Assembly (NCBI RefSeq): GCF_001543145.1
Contig: NZ_CP014160.1
Span: 124,001 to 188,000, forward strand
Direction: 5' to 3'
Source: Aerococcus sanguinicola
Lineage (GTDB): Bacteria > Bacillota > Bacilli > Lactobacillales > Aerococcaceae
Length of the DNA: 64,000 nt
The position numbers and the translations under genes are program-made. The notes beneath the pieces are model-generated. The model did no database searches and was not told the origin of the DNA. It saw only the letters and a list, made by a program, of their open reading frames with translations. Position 1 is the stretch's first letter. Each line of letters starts with the position of its first letter. Below, piece by piece: positions 27,382 through 38,335 of the stretch.

Positions 27382-27999
27382 TTATTTTAAGATATCTTTT
27401 ATCTTAGTTTGTAATAAGTCAATGGCCACGTAGTTTGACCCACCTTCTGGAATAATCAAGTCGGCAAAACGTTTCGTGGGCTCGATAAATTCTTCGTGCA
27501 TGGGTTTAACGACAGACATGTATTGGTCAATGACGGAATCTAGGGAACGCCCCCGTTCGGCCATATCACGCTTGATGCGACGGATGATTCGGATATCCGC
27601 ATCAGTATCAACAAATACCTTGATCGTCATGAGATCTCTTAGTTCTGGATCATAGAGGGAAAGGATCCCTTCTAGGATAATAATCTTCTTAGGCTCAACA
27701 TGGACCGTCTCCTGGCTCCGATTGTGTTCAGCGAAGTCATAGACTGGCATGTCGATAGCTTGACCCTGGCTTAATTGGCTAATATGTTCCTTCAAAAGTT
27801 CCATATCGAAGGCCAGGGGATGGTCATAATTGGTCTTCTGACGCTCTTCCATGGTCAGATGGGTCTGGTCCTTGTAATAGGCGTCTTGGGGGATGTAAAC
27901 AATGGATACATCCTTAAATTCTTCCATAATCCGCTGAGTAATGGTTGTCTTCCCACTCCCGGTTCCCCCGGTCACGCCGATAACGATTTGTTCTGTCAT
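27382..27999 (-). CDS. udk: Uridine kinase
   Basis: A 205-residue kinase of normal length that phosphorylates uridine and cytidine in pyrimidine salvage. [14 protein letters not shown] (8-21) is the P-loop; [14 protein letters not shown] (near 35) and [13 protein letters not shown] (near 60) form the nucleoside site; [13 protein letters not shown] is the lid. It lies 11 bases after mltG, in the conserved mltG-udk-greA order of Firmicutes. Confidence 0.95.
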   Translation of the reverse strand: MTEQIVIGVTGGTGSGKTTITQRIMEEFKDVSIVYIPQDAYYKDQTHLTMEERQKTNYDHPLAFDMELLKEHISQLSQGQAIDMPVYDFAEHNRSQETVHVEPKKIIILEGILSLYDPELRDLMTIKVFVDTDADIRIIRRIKRDMAERGRSLDSVIDQYMSVVKPMHEEFIEPTKRFADLIIPEGGSNYVAIDLLQTKIKDILK

Positions 28000-28010
28000 A
28001 TTGTCTCCTC

Positions 28011-29207
28011 TTAATTACTTGAACTTGTTGCTTGTGTTTGACTTTGGCCAGTGGATTGACTGGCCTTAGGTTGGGCTAGCTTGGCGTCCTCTTCGCTGAC
28101 GTGTTCATCAACTAGCTTGAGATGGTCTTCATAGGTCTTGGAATAATAAACTTCCCCTGTTGACAGGTCGGCCACAAAATAATAGTAGTCATTTTCTTTA
28201 GGATTGAGGACTGCCTGGAGCGATTCCGCCCCTGGATTATTATAAGGGCCTGGCCCCAAGCCTGGATTCTTGTAGAGATTGTAAGGGGAATCCACCTGGG
28301 TATCCTTGATGGTCACGTAAGACTTGTGTTCACCCAAGGCGTAATTGACTGAGATGTCCGATTGGATAGGCATCTTGTCGGCTAAACGGTTATAGAAGAC
28401 CCCTGCGATCATGGCCCGGTCCTCCGTAGTCGACGCTTCAGCCTCTACTAGAGAAGCTAGGGTGAAGATTTCGTTCACGGATAGGTCAGAAGCTTGGAAG
28501 GTGGTCTTGTTATTTTGGTAAAACTTATTCGTTTCATCCACCATCTGGGTTACAAAAGCTTCGAGGTCTTGGCCCTCCCGCAACTGGTAGGTTGCCGGGA
28601 AGAGATAGCCTTCTAATTTATAACGGACATCGTTATTTTGGCTCACATCGGCCAGAAGCTCCGGATAAGTGGCTAGGAGCTTTTGGAAATAATCTGGACT
28701 GGTCACAAGCGCCATGAAGTCTTGGGCTGAGAAAGGCGTATTCTGCTCGATAATGGTCGCCATCGACTCAATATCCGTCCCTTCTGGAATCGCAATTCCC
28801 GCTTCCATTTCCTTAGCCCCTTCAGCTAAGTTTTTAGCTGCTTGGGAGAAACTAGAATGGGTTTGCATTTTATAAGTTCCCGCTTGAAGATTTTCAATTG
28901 GGTTGAAACGCAGATAGAGGCGGAAAATATCATCATTAAAAATAACCTGCTTATCCTCTAATTCCTGGGCCACACTGGCTTGGCTCGCGCCCTGGGGCAC
29001 TTCGATGACAATATCCTTAGAAGGCTTAAAGCCCCCAGTTGATGCCATCACCCCAATATAAGCCGCAAAAGCCAAGACGATAACAATCAAGGTAACGAAT
29101 AAAGACGTGATTAAACGGTTGGTCACCGACTTCCGCTTAGGCCCTTGACCTTCTAAATGTTCCTGTTCGGCTGTTTGTCTAGGCTGCCTTCTTGTTCTTT
29201 TTCTCAT
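28011..29207 (-). CDS. mltG: Endolytic murein transglycosylase MltG
   Basis: A 398-residue YceG/MltG protein: a charged cytoplasmic N terminus, one membrane segment near 32-54 and an extracellular domain. It cleaves nascent glycan strands and is thought to set strand length. [14 protein letters not shown] (near 245) has the catalytic Glu, and the [21 protein letters not shown] segment (in part) near 320 is the family signature. The last 25 residues are Ser/Thr/Gln-rich and low complexity. A gap with a terminator separates it from the DUF1292 gene upstream. Confidence 0.93.
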   Translation of the reverse strand: MRKRTRRQPRQTAEQEHLEGQGPKRKSVTNRLITSLFVTLIVIVLAFAAYIGVMASTGGFKPSKDIVIEVPQGASQASVAQELEDKQVIFNDDIFRLYLRFNPIENLQAGTYKMQTHSSFSQAAKNLAEGAKEMEAGIAIPEGTDIESMATIIEQNTPFSAQDFMALVTSPDYFQKLLATYPELLADVSQNNDVRYKLEGYLFPATYQLREGQDLEAFVTQMVDETNKFYQNNKTTFQASDLSVNEIFTLASLVEAEASTTEDRAMIAGVFYNRLADKMPIQSDISVNYALGEHKSYVTIKDTQVDSPYNLYKNPGLGPGPYNNPGAESLQAVLNPKENDYYYFVADLSTGEVYYSKTYEDHLKLVDEHVSEEDAKLAQPKASQSTGQSQTQATSSSN

Positions 29208-29300
29208 GTGAACGCTCCTATTCTCTGTTCTCTAGTCGATTCGTGTCAGTGTGCCAATCACAAGGCAAATTATTGGGCAGAGTCTCGCCTGCCACATGAT

Positions 29301-29343
29301 AAAAAAAGAGGCTGGCTTGACGCTGCCATCTCTCAGCCTCTTC
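29301..29343 (-). terminator. Terminator after the alaS-ireB-ruvX-DUF1292 group
   Basis: Minus strand: AAGAGGCTG pairs with CAGCCTCTT and is followed by a run of T. It interrupts the 205-base gap before mltG and explains why a 64-codon open frame across it is not a gene. Confidence 0.85.
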
Positions 29344-29412
29344 TTCAACTGCATCCTTTAACCTGCCCCTATTTGCCACAATCCTTAGCGGGGCCAGGAG
29401 CCTTGCAGTCAA

Positions 29413-29694
29413 TTACAATTCATCAGATATAAAGGTATTTAAAACTTCCTCTACCATGTTCCACTCTTCATCACTTTCGATAGGATAGAGACTGCCATTC
29501 AATTCATCGTCACTCTCTTGGTAAGAGAAAGCTTGAATTTCAATATCATCGCTGTCCCCTAAACCTGCTGGATAGAGCAGGACATAGGATTTACCAAAAT
29601 CATCTGATTCGAAAGTAAATAGAATCTCATAGAGGCTCTCATTGCCCTCTTCATCATAAATGGTAATTAATTCTTTATTTTCTTCACTGGCCAT
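29413..29694 (-). CDS. DUF1292 (YrzB-like) protein
   Basis: A 93-residue very acidic protein of the DUF1292 family. ELITIYDEEGNESLYEILFTFE at the start (in part) and the YVLLYPAG stretch near 38-45 identify it. The function is unknown; the family is nearly always encoded with ireB (yrzL) and ruvX, as here. It begins six bases after ruvX, so it is the last gene of that unit before the terminator. Confidence 0.88.
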   Translation of the reverse strand: MASEENKELITIYDEEGNESLYEILFTFESDDFGKSYVLLYPAGLGDSDDIEIQAFSYQESDDELNGSLYPIESDEEWNMVEEVLNTFISDEL

Positions 29695-29700
29695 TATTTC

Positions 29701-30126
29701 TCACGCTCTTTCTTGGTCTAAGTAGGTCTGTAAGATAAGAACTGCAGCAAGCTTATCGATCACCTGCTTGCGCTTCTTACGGCTCACATCCCCTGCTTCA
29801 ATTAACATCCGTTCAGCCTGCATGGTCGTCAAACGCTCGTCTAAATAAACAACTTCTAGGTCAAAGTGTTGCTTCACCCTATCGCCATAAGCGCGTGAAG
29901 CTTCCGCACGGGGGCCTTCTGAATTATTCATATTTTTGGGTAGACCAATCACGACCTTGGACGCCTGGTAGCTGTCAATCAACTCACCCAAACGGTCTAA
30001 GCCAAATTCCTCTTGGTCTTCATTAATCTGAATGATCTCTAAACCTTGGGCAGTCAGTCCAAGGGGGTCGCTAACAGCGACCCCCACAGTTCTTGAACCA
30101 ACATCTAATCCTAAATACCTCTTCAT
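29701..30126 (-). CDS. ruvX: Holliday junction resolvase-like RuvX (YqgF)
   Basis: A 141-residue RNase H-fold protein. [19 protein letters not shown] (5-23) carries the first catalytic Asp, [13 protein letters not shown] is the central motif and [14 protein letters not shown] supplies the acidic residues. The family is linked to pre-16S rRNA processing and to recombination. It overlaps the ireB stop by one base (TAATG), so both are translated from one message. Confidence 0.93.
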   Translation of the reverse strand: MKRYLGLDVGSRTVGVAVSDPLGLTAQGLEIIQINEDQEEFGLDRLGELIDSYQASKVVIGLPKNMNNSEGPRAEASRAYGDRVKQHFDLEVVYLDERLTTMQAERMLIEAGDVSRKKRKQVIDKLAAVLILQTYLDQERA

Positions 30127-30392
30127 TAGACCTCGCGCCCACTCTTTTCCATATAACTGCGAATTAATTCTTCAATAATCTCGTCACGTTCATGATAACG
30201 AATTAGGTTGCGGGCCTGGTTATGCCGAGGAATGTAAGCTGGGTCTCCAGACAAGAGATAGCCTACAATCTGACTACTTGGATCATAGCCTTTTTCTACA
30301 AGTGCATCATATACGATATCCAGTGTTTCACGAACATTTTTTTCTTTATTCTCATCAAACTTGAAAAGAACTGTTTCATCTTTGACACTCAT
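30126..30392 (-). CDS. ireB: IreB family regulatory phosphoprotein
   Basis: An 88-residue protein of the UPF0297/YrzL family. In Enterococcus faecalis IreB is a threonine-phosphorylated target of the PASTA kinase IreK and influences intrinsic cephalosporin resistance. [19 protein letters not shown] at the N terminus and [21 protein letters not shown] (in part) are diagnostic. A Thr lies at residue 7, the position phosphorylated region of the family. First gene after alaS. Confidence 0.9.
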   Translation of the reverse strand: MSVKDETVLFKFDENKEKNVRETLDIVYDALVEKGYDPSSQIVGYLLSGDPAYIPRHNQARNLIRYHERDEIIEELIRSYMEKSGREV

Positions 30393-30478
30393 ACCTTATC
30401 GCACCTCCAAATCTTTTAACATCATTTTAACCAAAATCTGACAGAAGTACAAGAAGCTAGCCCCTATGTAATCAAAAC

Positions 30479-33133
30479 TTAAACTTGGGTTAACACCTTC
30501 TTCACCTCAGCTAGGGCATCAGGAATCCCCGCTGGGTTCTTACCGCCGGCTTGGGCCATGTCTGGACGGCCGCCACCACCCCCGTTAATCTTAGGCGCAA
30601 TTTGCTTAATAATATCGCCTGCTTTGAGGCCCTTGTCGACCAAGTCCGCCTTAACAGCGACTAAGAGATTAGCCTTGCCCTTGTTTGAAGTAGCGAGAAC
30701 GAGAAGGTCGGAGTCTGTTCTTTGCTTCCATTCGTCCGAAATCTTCCGTAGGTCGTCCATGTTGCGGTTAGGTAATTCTTGGGCGATCAGACGGATACCA
30801 GCTACTTCTTCTACATCTTGGAAGATATCCTTGGCTGCTTGGGCATTGGCCTTGGCATGGAGGGATTCAATTTCCTGGCTCATTTCTTTGTTTTGGCTTT
30901 CTAATTGTTTAATCCGATTTAAGATGCCATCTCTTTCCTTGGCCTTGCTTTCCACGCGAATATCTTCCAATAAGTCTTCTAAGCCCTGGAAGTATTGGAT
31001 GGCAGCCTTAGAGGTTAGGGCTTCAATCCGGCGCACACCAGAGCCGACACCTGTTTCACTGGTAATCTTGAAGAGGCCGATCTCAGCGGTATTCTTCACA
31101 TGGGTCCCCCCGCAGAGCTCAATCGACCAGTCCGCTACCTTGACCATGCGGACTTCATCCAACTTGTCATACTTGTCGGTAAAGAGGGCCATGGCTCCTT
31201 CTGCCTTAGCTGTATCAGCATCTGTAATCACCGTCTTCACAGGAATCGAATCATAAATTTTTTGGTTAACCTCATCTTCAATAGCTTGAAGTTGGTCCGC
31301 TTCGATGTGACCAAAGTAAGTAAAGTCAAAACGGAGGTAGCGGTCGTCTAAGAGAGAGCCCGCTTGGTTAACCTGGTCACCTAAGATATCCTTCAAGGCT
31401 TGGTGGAGCAAGTGGGTGGCTGTATGGTTCTTACGGATCAAGCTGCGACGCTCCTTGTCCACCACTAAGCGCACCTCTTGGTTGAGATCCAAGGACTGAA
31501 TGGTTTCAATTTCATGCAGGTTCTGGTCATTAGGGGCGTGTTGGACATCCGTGACATAGGCCAATAATTCACCCGCTGGACTGTAAATGACACCAGTATC
31601 CCCGACCTGGCCCCCACGTTCGCCGTAGAAAGGTGTCTTGTCAGCGACTAAGTAGGCGACGCTATCAGCGGGAACATGGTCCACCAATTGGTCCTCATAA
31701 ACTAGCGCATTGATCTGACCCAGGCTTTCTGTTTCTTGGTAGCCAGTAAACTGACTCGGCACGTCGAGCTCAGAAAGGACGGTCGATTGGACAGCCAAGC
31801 CCCCCATTTGTTTGCGGGCAGCCCGAGCTCGTTCACGTTGGGCTTGCATTTCGTCATTGAAACCTTGCTCATCAATGCCAAGGCCTTCTTTTTCCAAGAG
31901 CTCTTCGGTCAGTTCCAGTGGATAGCCGTAAGTATCATAGAGCTTAAAGGCATCTTGGCCGGAAAGGACCGTTTGATGATTTTCTTTGAGGGCCTGAATC
32001 ATGTCATCGAGGATGGCTTGGCCTTCTTCAATGGTTTCTTGGAAGCGTTTTTCTTCCTGGCTGATGATGCTTTCGATGAAGTCTGCCTGTTGGCCAATAT
32101 TTGGATAGTGGCTCCCCATCACTTCAGCCACAACGGGAACCAATTGGGCCAAGAAGGCTTCCTTAATCCCAAGTTGTTTAGCGTACATCACGCTGCGGCG
32201 GATTAAACGGCGGAGGATATAGCCCCGACCTTCATTGGAAGGTAAGGCCCCGTCACCGATGGCAAAGCTTACCGCCCGGACATGGTCAGCGATCACTTTG
32301 AAAGCCGTATTAATTTCTTTGTTTTCTCCGTAATGGTGGCCGTCAGTCAGCGGTTCAATGGCCTTAATAATCGGTACGAAGAGGTCGGTTTCAAAGTTAG
32401 TTTCCGTATTTTGGATGACGCTGGTGATCCGTTCTAACCCCATGCCGGTATCAATGTTCTTCTGTTCGAGGGGTTGGTAGCTTCCGTCAGGCATGTGGTT
32501 GAATTGAGAGAAAACCACATTCCAAATTTCGAGATAGCGTTCATTTTCGCCCCCTGGATACATTTCAGGATCGTCGTCCGCTAAATCTTGGAAAGCTTGA
32601 CCCCGGTCAAAAAAGATTTCCGTATCTGGTCCACAGGGGCCTGCGCCTAAGTCCCAGAAGTTATCTTCTACGGGAACAAAGTGGTCTTCACTCAGTTGGG
32701 TGGTTTTACGCCAGATATTTAAACTCTCTTCATCGTCTGGATGATAGGTCATGTAGAGGCGGTCTTTGTCTAGTCCCAACCATTTCTCATCGGTAAGGAA
32801 TTCCCAGGCCCAAGGGAGCATTTCTTCCTTGAAATAGTCCCCAATTGACCAGTTCCCTAACATTTCAAAGAAGGTTTGGTGGCGGGCAGTTACCCCGACA
32901 TTCTCAATGTCATTGGTCCGGATACATTTTTGGGCATTGGCAATCTTTGGATTTTTAGGTTTTTCTGACCCGTCCAAATAATGTTTCAGGGCGGCTACCC
33001 CTGAGTTGATCCATAAGAGGGTCGGATCATCTTGGGGAACCAGCGAAGCGCTGGGATAGATATCGTGGGACTTGCTTTCCCAGAAATCTAAGAATAATTG
33101 CCGAATGTCTGCACTAGTTAATTGTTTCATCAT
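30479..33133 (-). CDS. alaS: Alanyl-tRNA synthetase
   Basis: An 884-residue class II synthetase of full length. The catalytic core is at the N terminus (FLDFWESKSHDIYPSASLV, and HQTFFEMLGNWSIGDYF as motif 2). The editing domain has the zinc-binding HTATHLLHQAL near 570 and ELCGGTHVKNT near 672. A C-terminal coiled-coil and the glycine-rich NGGGGGRPDMAQAGG (near 855) end the protein. Expression is controlled by the T-box leader directly upstream. AGGAGG precedes the ATG. Confidence 0.97.
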   Translation of the reverse strand: MMKQLTSADIRQLFLDFWESKSHDIYPSASLVPQDDPTLLWINSGVAALKHYLDGSEKPKNPKIANAQKCIRTNDIENVGVTARHQTFFEMLGNWSIGDYFKEEMLPWAWEFLTDEKWLGLDKDRLYMTYHPDDEESLNIWRKTTQLSEDHFVPVEDNFWDLGAGPCGPDTEIFFDRGQAFQDLADDDPEMYPGGENERYLEIWNVVFSQFNHMPDGSYQPLEQKNIDTGMGLERITSVIQNTETNFETDLFVPIIKAIEPLTDGHHYGENKEINTAFKVIADHVRAVSFAIGDGALPSNEGRGYILRRLIRRSVMYAKQLGIKEAFLAQLVPVVAEVMGSHYPNIGQQADFIESIISQEEKRFQETIEEGQAILDDMIQALKENHQTVLSGQDAFKLYDTYGYPLELTEELLEKEGLGIDEQGFNDEMQAQRERARAARKQMGGLAVQSTVLSELDVPSQFTGYQETESLGQINALVYEDQLVDHVPADSVAYLVADKTPFYGERGGQVGDTGVIYSPAGELLAYVTDVQHAPNDQNLHEIETIQSLDLNQEVRLVVDKERRSLIRKNHTATHLLHQALKDILGDQVNQAGSLLDDRYLRFDFTYFGHIEADQLQAIEDEVNQKIYDSIPVKTVITDADTAKAEGAMALFTDKYDKLDEVRMVKVADWSIELCGGTHVKNTAEIGLFKITSETGVGSGVRRIEALTSKAAIQYFQGLEDLLEDIRVESKAKERDGILNRIKQLESQNKEMSQEIESLHAKANAQAAKDIFQDVEEVAGIRLIAQELPNRNMDDLRKISDEWKQRTDSDLLVLATSNKGKANLLVAVKADLVDKGLKAGDIIKQIAPKINGGGGGRPDMAQAGGKNPAGIPDALAEVKKVLTQV

Positions 33134-33139
33134 ATCCTC

Positions 33140-33366
33140 CTAAAAAAAATAACGGTGCTATTACAATAAAGGGCGCTTGAAACGCGGTACCACCTTTATT
33201 GTAATATCACCGTCTTTGATATTACCACTTCATTAGCTTGTTAACGCGAGCGCGGCAAATTTTCATCTGCGATTTTAAGAAGAGAGCGTCCATTGAGGAG
33301 TGAACGCTTGCACTATCCGTTCTCGCTAGAAGTCTCATGGATAAATTCTTCTCTAGATTTCAAATC
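33140..33366 (-). promoter_or_regulatory. T-box riboswitch leader of alaS
   Basis: On the minus strand the conserved T-box AGGTGGTACCGCG (33195-33183) pairs into alternative antiterminator and terminator structures. The terminator arms ATTACAATAAAGG and CCTTTATTGTAAT are followed by eight T. An upstream stem I region contains AGAGAAG and GCG-type triplets. Uncharged tRNA-Ala should stabilise the antiterminator; I have not assigned the specifier triplet with certainty. Confidence 0.9.
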
Positions 33367-33372
33367 ATACTG

Positions 33373-33402
33373 ATTATAATGCGTCTTAGGTCATGCTGTC
33401 AA
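33373..33402 (-). promoter_or_regulatory. Promoter of the alaS leader
   Basis: TTGACA (33402-33397) and TATAAT (33378-33373) on the minus strand with 18-base spacing: a near-consensus vegetative promoter just upstream of the T-box leader. Confidence 0.85.
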
Positions 33403-33419
33403 GTCGCGGGCCCATTCTT

Positions 33420-35873
33420 CTAGAAATCATAGGGACTTAACCCATCCATCCCAATCATCGGGTCAATGGCCTGGCTAGCTACCAAGTCTGGGGTCAGTCG
33501 CTTAGGGCCCTGGTCAAGATCGGGGGCCTCGGCTTTTGAGGCTGCTTCTCTAGGGGGCTGTTTGTGTTCAGATTCTATTGCTTCCTTCTGACTCGCCGGA
33601 GACTCTTTACCGGCACGAATCAATAGGAAATCATAGAGCTGGGTCTGCCGGCTAGCGCCCTGGTGCTGGATAGCATGGGCAAAGGCCGCCTCTTCCCCGC
33701 ACATAATCAGAGACTGCTTAGCCCGGGTAATAGCTGTATAGACCAGGTTGCGCTTGAGCATACGTTGGTGCTGGTGGACCAAGGGCAGGATGACAATAGG
33801 GAATTCCGAGCCCTGGGCCTTATGGATAGAGGTACAGTAGGCCAGGGTCAGCTGCTTCCAGTCGGTTCGCGTATAAGTCACCTCAACCTCATCGAAGGCT
33901 ACCACGATTTCATCCGCCTTTGATGCGGTTTCTTTGGCAAAGAAGATGGCCACAATTTCCCCCATATCCCCATTAAAGACATTCTTTTCAGCCTGGTTTT
34001 GCAGCTGGAGCACCTTGTCCCCTACCCGGAATATCTTCTCAAAGTAGACCACTTCCCGCCGTCGGTTATCGGGATTGGGGTTTAAGCGCTCTTGGAGGAC
34101 CTCATTGATGTGGTCGATTCCTGCCTCACCCTTGTACATGGGAGCGAGAACTTGGACATCGCGCAAAAGATAGTCCTTGGCCACGGCACGTTCGGCGATC
34201 TGGGCAACGATTTCCGCAATTTGCGCGCTCTGGGCCTTGATAAAGGACCGATCAGCGTGTTGGCGGGTCAGGTCTGGCGAGAGCAGGCCCTGCTTGATCT
34301 GGTGGGCCAATTCGGTAATCGAGGAGTCATCACTCTGCCGAAAAATTTCATCCAACTCTCGGGCTGGCGCGACCTGAGCCCTCAAGATGTCAGCCAGCAC
34401 CTGACCAGGACCAACTGATGGCAACTGGTCCTCGTCCCCGACAAAGATGACCTGCATATAAGGCGGGATGCTCTCAAGGAGCTGGTAGGCTAACCAGGTA
34501 TCCACCATGGACAGTTCATCGACAATCAAGAGGTCGGCTTCTAACATCTGCCCGATTCCCTCGACCCCTTCATCGGATTCATCCTTGGTCAGGCCGAGCA
34601 GGCGGTGGAGAGTCGAGGCGGGTAGACCAATTACTTCAGACATCCGCTTTGCCGCCCGTCCTGTTGGCGCGGCTAAAGCGATGGGATAACTATCCTCCAG
34701 ATAGTCTTCCTCCGCCAAGGACAGGTTTTTAAGTCGGGCATAGACAGCAACAATCCCCTTAAGGACCGTCGTCTTCCCCGTCCCAGGTCCACCGGTTAGG
34801 ACATAGAATTTGGATTGGAGGGCTTCTTTGATGGCTTGTTTTTGGGCATGGCCATATTTGAGATTCCACTCAATCTCAACCTGGTCAATGGCCCGGTCAA
34901 TGGCTTCCTGGTCTAAATCCTGACCGAGCGGAGAGGCAATCATATCCGTCAGGCGGCGAGCAATGGTCTCCTCCTGTAAGAAGAGATGGGGCAGGGCCAC
35001 CCGAGTCGAAGCTTCAGGGCAGATAAGGAGGCCTTCTTCCAGCATTTGGTCTAAAGTATCCTGGACAGCTTGAGCGGGCACCCGGTCCTGGTAGAGGCCC
35101 AGATTGACCTGGTCTGTCGCCACTTGTACCAGCTGGTCCGCTTCCACATAGGTATTGCCGGACCGGTAGCAGATTTCATAGAGGCAATAATTTAAGGCCC
35201 CTGCCAAACGCTTGGGACTATCATAGGCCAGGTCCATCTTAGCCGCTAGCTGGTCCGCCCGCTTGAAACCGAAGCCCTCAATCTCACGCACCAATTGATA
35301 GGGGTTCTCCTCGATCACTTCCACGGCTTGGTCCCGGTATTTCTCATAGATCCGAGCAGCCAGGCTAGACGAAAAGCCCCATTCGGAGAGCTGCATCATC
35401 ACCCGCTGACTGCCCTGGTCTTCTTGGATCAACTCCACCAGCATGGTCCGCAATTTCTTGGATAGCCCTTTGACTTCCTTTAAGCGCTCCGGCTCAGCCA
35501 GGATCACATCGATGGCCTGGCTACCGAGGACTTCGACAATCCGGCTGGCCAAGGTCTTCCCAATGCCTGGAAACTGCGAGGAAGAAAAATAGCGAACCAA
35601 GCCATTCTTACTGGTGATTTTAACCGGTTCAAACGATTGGACTTGAAACTGGAGGCCATACTTGGCATGTTCAACCAAGTGACCATTAAATTGATAGGCC
35701 GTTCCTTCTTGAACTGAGACAAAATTCCCCGTCACGACAATTTTTTTCTCCGAGTACATGGTATTGGTTTCTTCTACAGAAATTTGCATCACCTTGTAAT
35801 AATTAGTCGGATTCTCAAAGAAAACCGCCTGGATTTCCCCAATTATATAATCTAAATCCTCCGTCTGACTCAT
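33420..35873 (-). CDS. recD2: RecD-like SF1 helicase RecD2
   Basis: An 817-residue RecD2 helicase (5'-3' unwinding, DNA repair and replication-fork maintenance, not part of RecBCD). The N-terminal domain with helix-hairpin-helix repeats (GIGKTLASRIVEVLG, VKGLSKKLRTML) precedes Walker A GGPGTGKTTVLKGI near residue 345 and LLIVDELSMVD. The C-terminal STAYCTSIHKAQGSEF-type motif ends the core. The last 70 residues are a low-complexity tail. ATG 35873 is chosen because AAAGGAGGAGGG lies just upstream; the frame is open 21 codons further. Confidence 0.92.
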   Translation of the reverse strand: MSQTEDLDYIIGEIQAVFFENPTNYYKVMQISVEETNTMYSEKKIVVTGNFVSVQEGTAYQFNGHLVEHAKYGLQFQVQSFEPVKITSKNGLVRYFSSSQFPGIGKTLASRIVEVLGSQAIDVILAEPERLKEVKGLSKKLRTMLVELIQEDQGSQRVMMQLSEWGFSSSLAARIYEKYRDQAVEVIEENPYQLVREIEGFGFKRADQLAAKMDLAYDSPKRLAGALNYCLYEICYRSGNTYVEADQLVQVATDQVNLGLYQDRVPAQAVQDTLDQMLEEGLLICPEASTRVALPHLFLQEETIARRLTDMIASPLGQDLDQEAIDRAIDQVEIEWNLKYGHAQKQAIKEALQSKFYVLTGGPGTGKTTVLKGIVAVYARLKNLSLAEEDYLEDSYPIALAAPTGRAAKRMSEVIGLPASTLHRLLGLTKDESDEGVEGIGQMLEADLLIVDELSMVDTWLAYQLLESIPPYMQVIFVGDEDQLPSVGPGQVLADILRAQVAPARELDEIFRQSDDSSITELAHQIKQGLLSPDLTRQHADRSFIKAQSAQIAEIVAQIAERAVAKDYLLRDVQVLAPMYKGEAGIDHINEVLQERLNPNPDNRRREVVYFEKIFRVGDKVLQLQNQAEKNVFNGDMGEIVAIFFAKETASKADEIVVAFDEVEVTYTRTDWKQLTLAYCTSIHKAQGSEFPIVILPLVHQHQRMLKRNLVYTAITRAKQSLIMCGEEAAFAHAIQHQGASRQTQLYDFLLIRAGKESPASQKEAIESEHKQPPREAASKAEAPDLDQGPKRLTPDLVASQAIDPMIGMDGLSPYDF

Positions 35874-35978
35874 CTCCCTCCTCCTTTCATTGCCATTCCT
35901 ATGCGCTCTACTCTTAGATATCAGCAGAGCCTTCAAACTTTAACACTCCACCTATTATAGCACAAGGCCCTCCCAAAG

Positions 35979-36008
35979 AAAAAAGCCCCAGATCTCTGTC
36001 TGGAGCTC
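35979..36008 (-). terminator. Terminator after mnmA
   Basis: Minus strand: AGCTCCAGA pairs with TCTGGGGCT, then TTTTTT. It separates mnmA from recD2. Confidence 0.85.
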
Positions 36009-36018
36009 ATCCAATCCT

Positions 36019-37194
<1,176 letters not shown>

Positions 37195-37345
37195 TTAACA
37201 TCTCCCTATTCTACGGCCTCCCCAAGGAAATTTCAAGTGAGATTGCTCTGAAGGACAATCCTAACAAAAGAATGGTCAAATAAGGGCTTTCATGTTATAA
37301 CTCTCCTAGGGTTTAAACTGCGCGATAATAGAAAGGAGGCATGAC

Positions 37346-37882
37346 ATTTATAGGTTAGAGAGCATTAAAATTAACAACGAAGTAATTGAATTACTCCAAT
37401 TTCTATGGCAAACCGTAGCGACTGGAAACAAAGGCAGCGATTCCTACATCTCAGATATTGTGTCAAATCCCGCGATGGAAGCCATTTATACGGAAGACTT
37501 CGACCAAGAAACTGCCCGGATGGTTCTTTCTGCTATCGTTAATAAGGAATCTTTAGCAGAAGCCAGTCCGAAAGCTAAGGAATTTTATGACTTTAACTTC
37601 TTTAACGCCGATGATCCGGGTAACGTTGAGATGATGCTCCCCATTGTTAAACAATTAAATGTGTACCAATTAAAGGATGTCTTTAATTGTGATACCCGTT
37701 TCAATAAACTCATCATTAATTTCGTCGGAGCTTATGATATTAGCCACGTGATTGAAGAGAACGTCTTAGCCATCAACTTCTTTAAGCTCGGCATTGATTG
37801 GGCGACCATGGATCAAGCCCTCATCGAAGGCCAAAGCCTTGAAGACTTTATCCAAGCTTGCGCCAAAGAAATCCTCAACTAA
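37346..37882 (+). CDS. Unrecognised protein with no conventional start codon
   Basis: I do not recognise the family. The frame that ends at 37882 has its first ATG/GTG/TTG at GTG 37460 (140 residues), but no ribosome site precedes it. The frame stays open further upstream to a perfect AAAGGAGG at 37332-37339, where an ATT (37346) is six bases away. The extra 38 residues look like real protein (YRLESIKINNEVIELL and QFLWQTVATGNKG). The nearby ATG 37341 is out of frame and meets a stop after five codons. The protein is acidic, without signal peptide or membrane segment. A strong terminator follows. Confidence 0.7.
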   Translation: MYRLESIKINNEVIELLQFLWQTVATGNKGSDSYISDIVSNPAMEAIYTEDFDQETARMVLSAIVNKESLAEASPKAKEFYDFNFFNADDPGNVEMMLPIVKQLNVYQLKDVFNCDTRFNKLIINFVGAYDISHVIEENVLAINFFKLGIDWATMDQALIEGQSLEDFIQACAKEILN

Positions 37883-37884
37883 GA

Positions 37885-37937
37885 TAAAAAAATAGAGAGC
37901 CTGGAACAACAATTCCAGGCTCTCTATTTTTCTATAT
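37885..37937. terminator. Bidirectional terminator after the 37.4 kb gene
   Basis: AAAATAGAGAGCCTGGA and TCCAGGCTCTCTATTTTT pair perfectly around an eight-base loop. Serves the convergent DUF1831 operon too. Confidence 0.92.
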
Positions 37938-37977
37938 TTCATAATGGAGCCTTACAGCCCCTTCAGCCAAGCCTCAC

Positions 37978-38325
37978 TTATTCAGAAACTACTTGGATGA
38001 TTTGATATTTTTCCATGTCGGCTAAGATAAAGTCCAAGGCCTCTACGAAGTCCGCCATGCCATCTGACTTAAAGACATTGACCGTCTTCAAGCCTTTTTG
38101 ATTGGTCACATTCATTTTAAGCCCTGTTAGTTCTTTATCCACAGTGATCTTCAAGCGCACGGCACGGGCACTGGCGAAATCAGGTTTCACTTCCTGGTCA
38201 TACTGGAAATTGCCTGATTTTGTTTCGACAAAATGATAGTCACGCAAGCTATATTTTTTACAGTCAGGATGGAGCTGGTAAACTTTAGCTCCCCCTGGTA
38301 ACTTTGCGGTTTTTGGATAAGCCAT
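37978..38325 (-). CDS. DUF1831 domain-containing protein
   Basis: A 115-residue protein of the DUF1831 family of lactic acid bacteria, typically encoded next to a cysteine desulfurase, as here. The start MAYPKTAKLPGGAKVYQL is chosen because AAGGAGG lies five bases before the ATG; the open frame extends seven codons further. The function is unknown. Association with the desulfurase suggests a role in sulfur or cysteine handling, which is inference from context. It is the last gene of gshF-desulfurase-DUF1831. Confidence 0.85.
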   Translation of the reverse strand: MAYPKTAKLPGGAKVYQLHPDCKKYSLRDYHFVETKSGNFQYDQEVKPDFASARAVRLKITVDKELTGLKMNVTNQKGLKTVNVFKSDGMADFVEALDFILADMEKYQIIQVVSE

Positions 38326-38335
38326 AGAATCCTCC

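Noticed and set aside
29218-29412. A 64-codon open frame between the DUF1292 gene and mltG
   Set aside because: It starts at a TTG without ribosome site and runs straight through the terminator hairpin at 29301-29343; composition is not protein-like.
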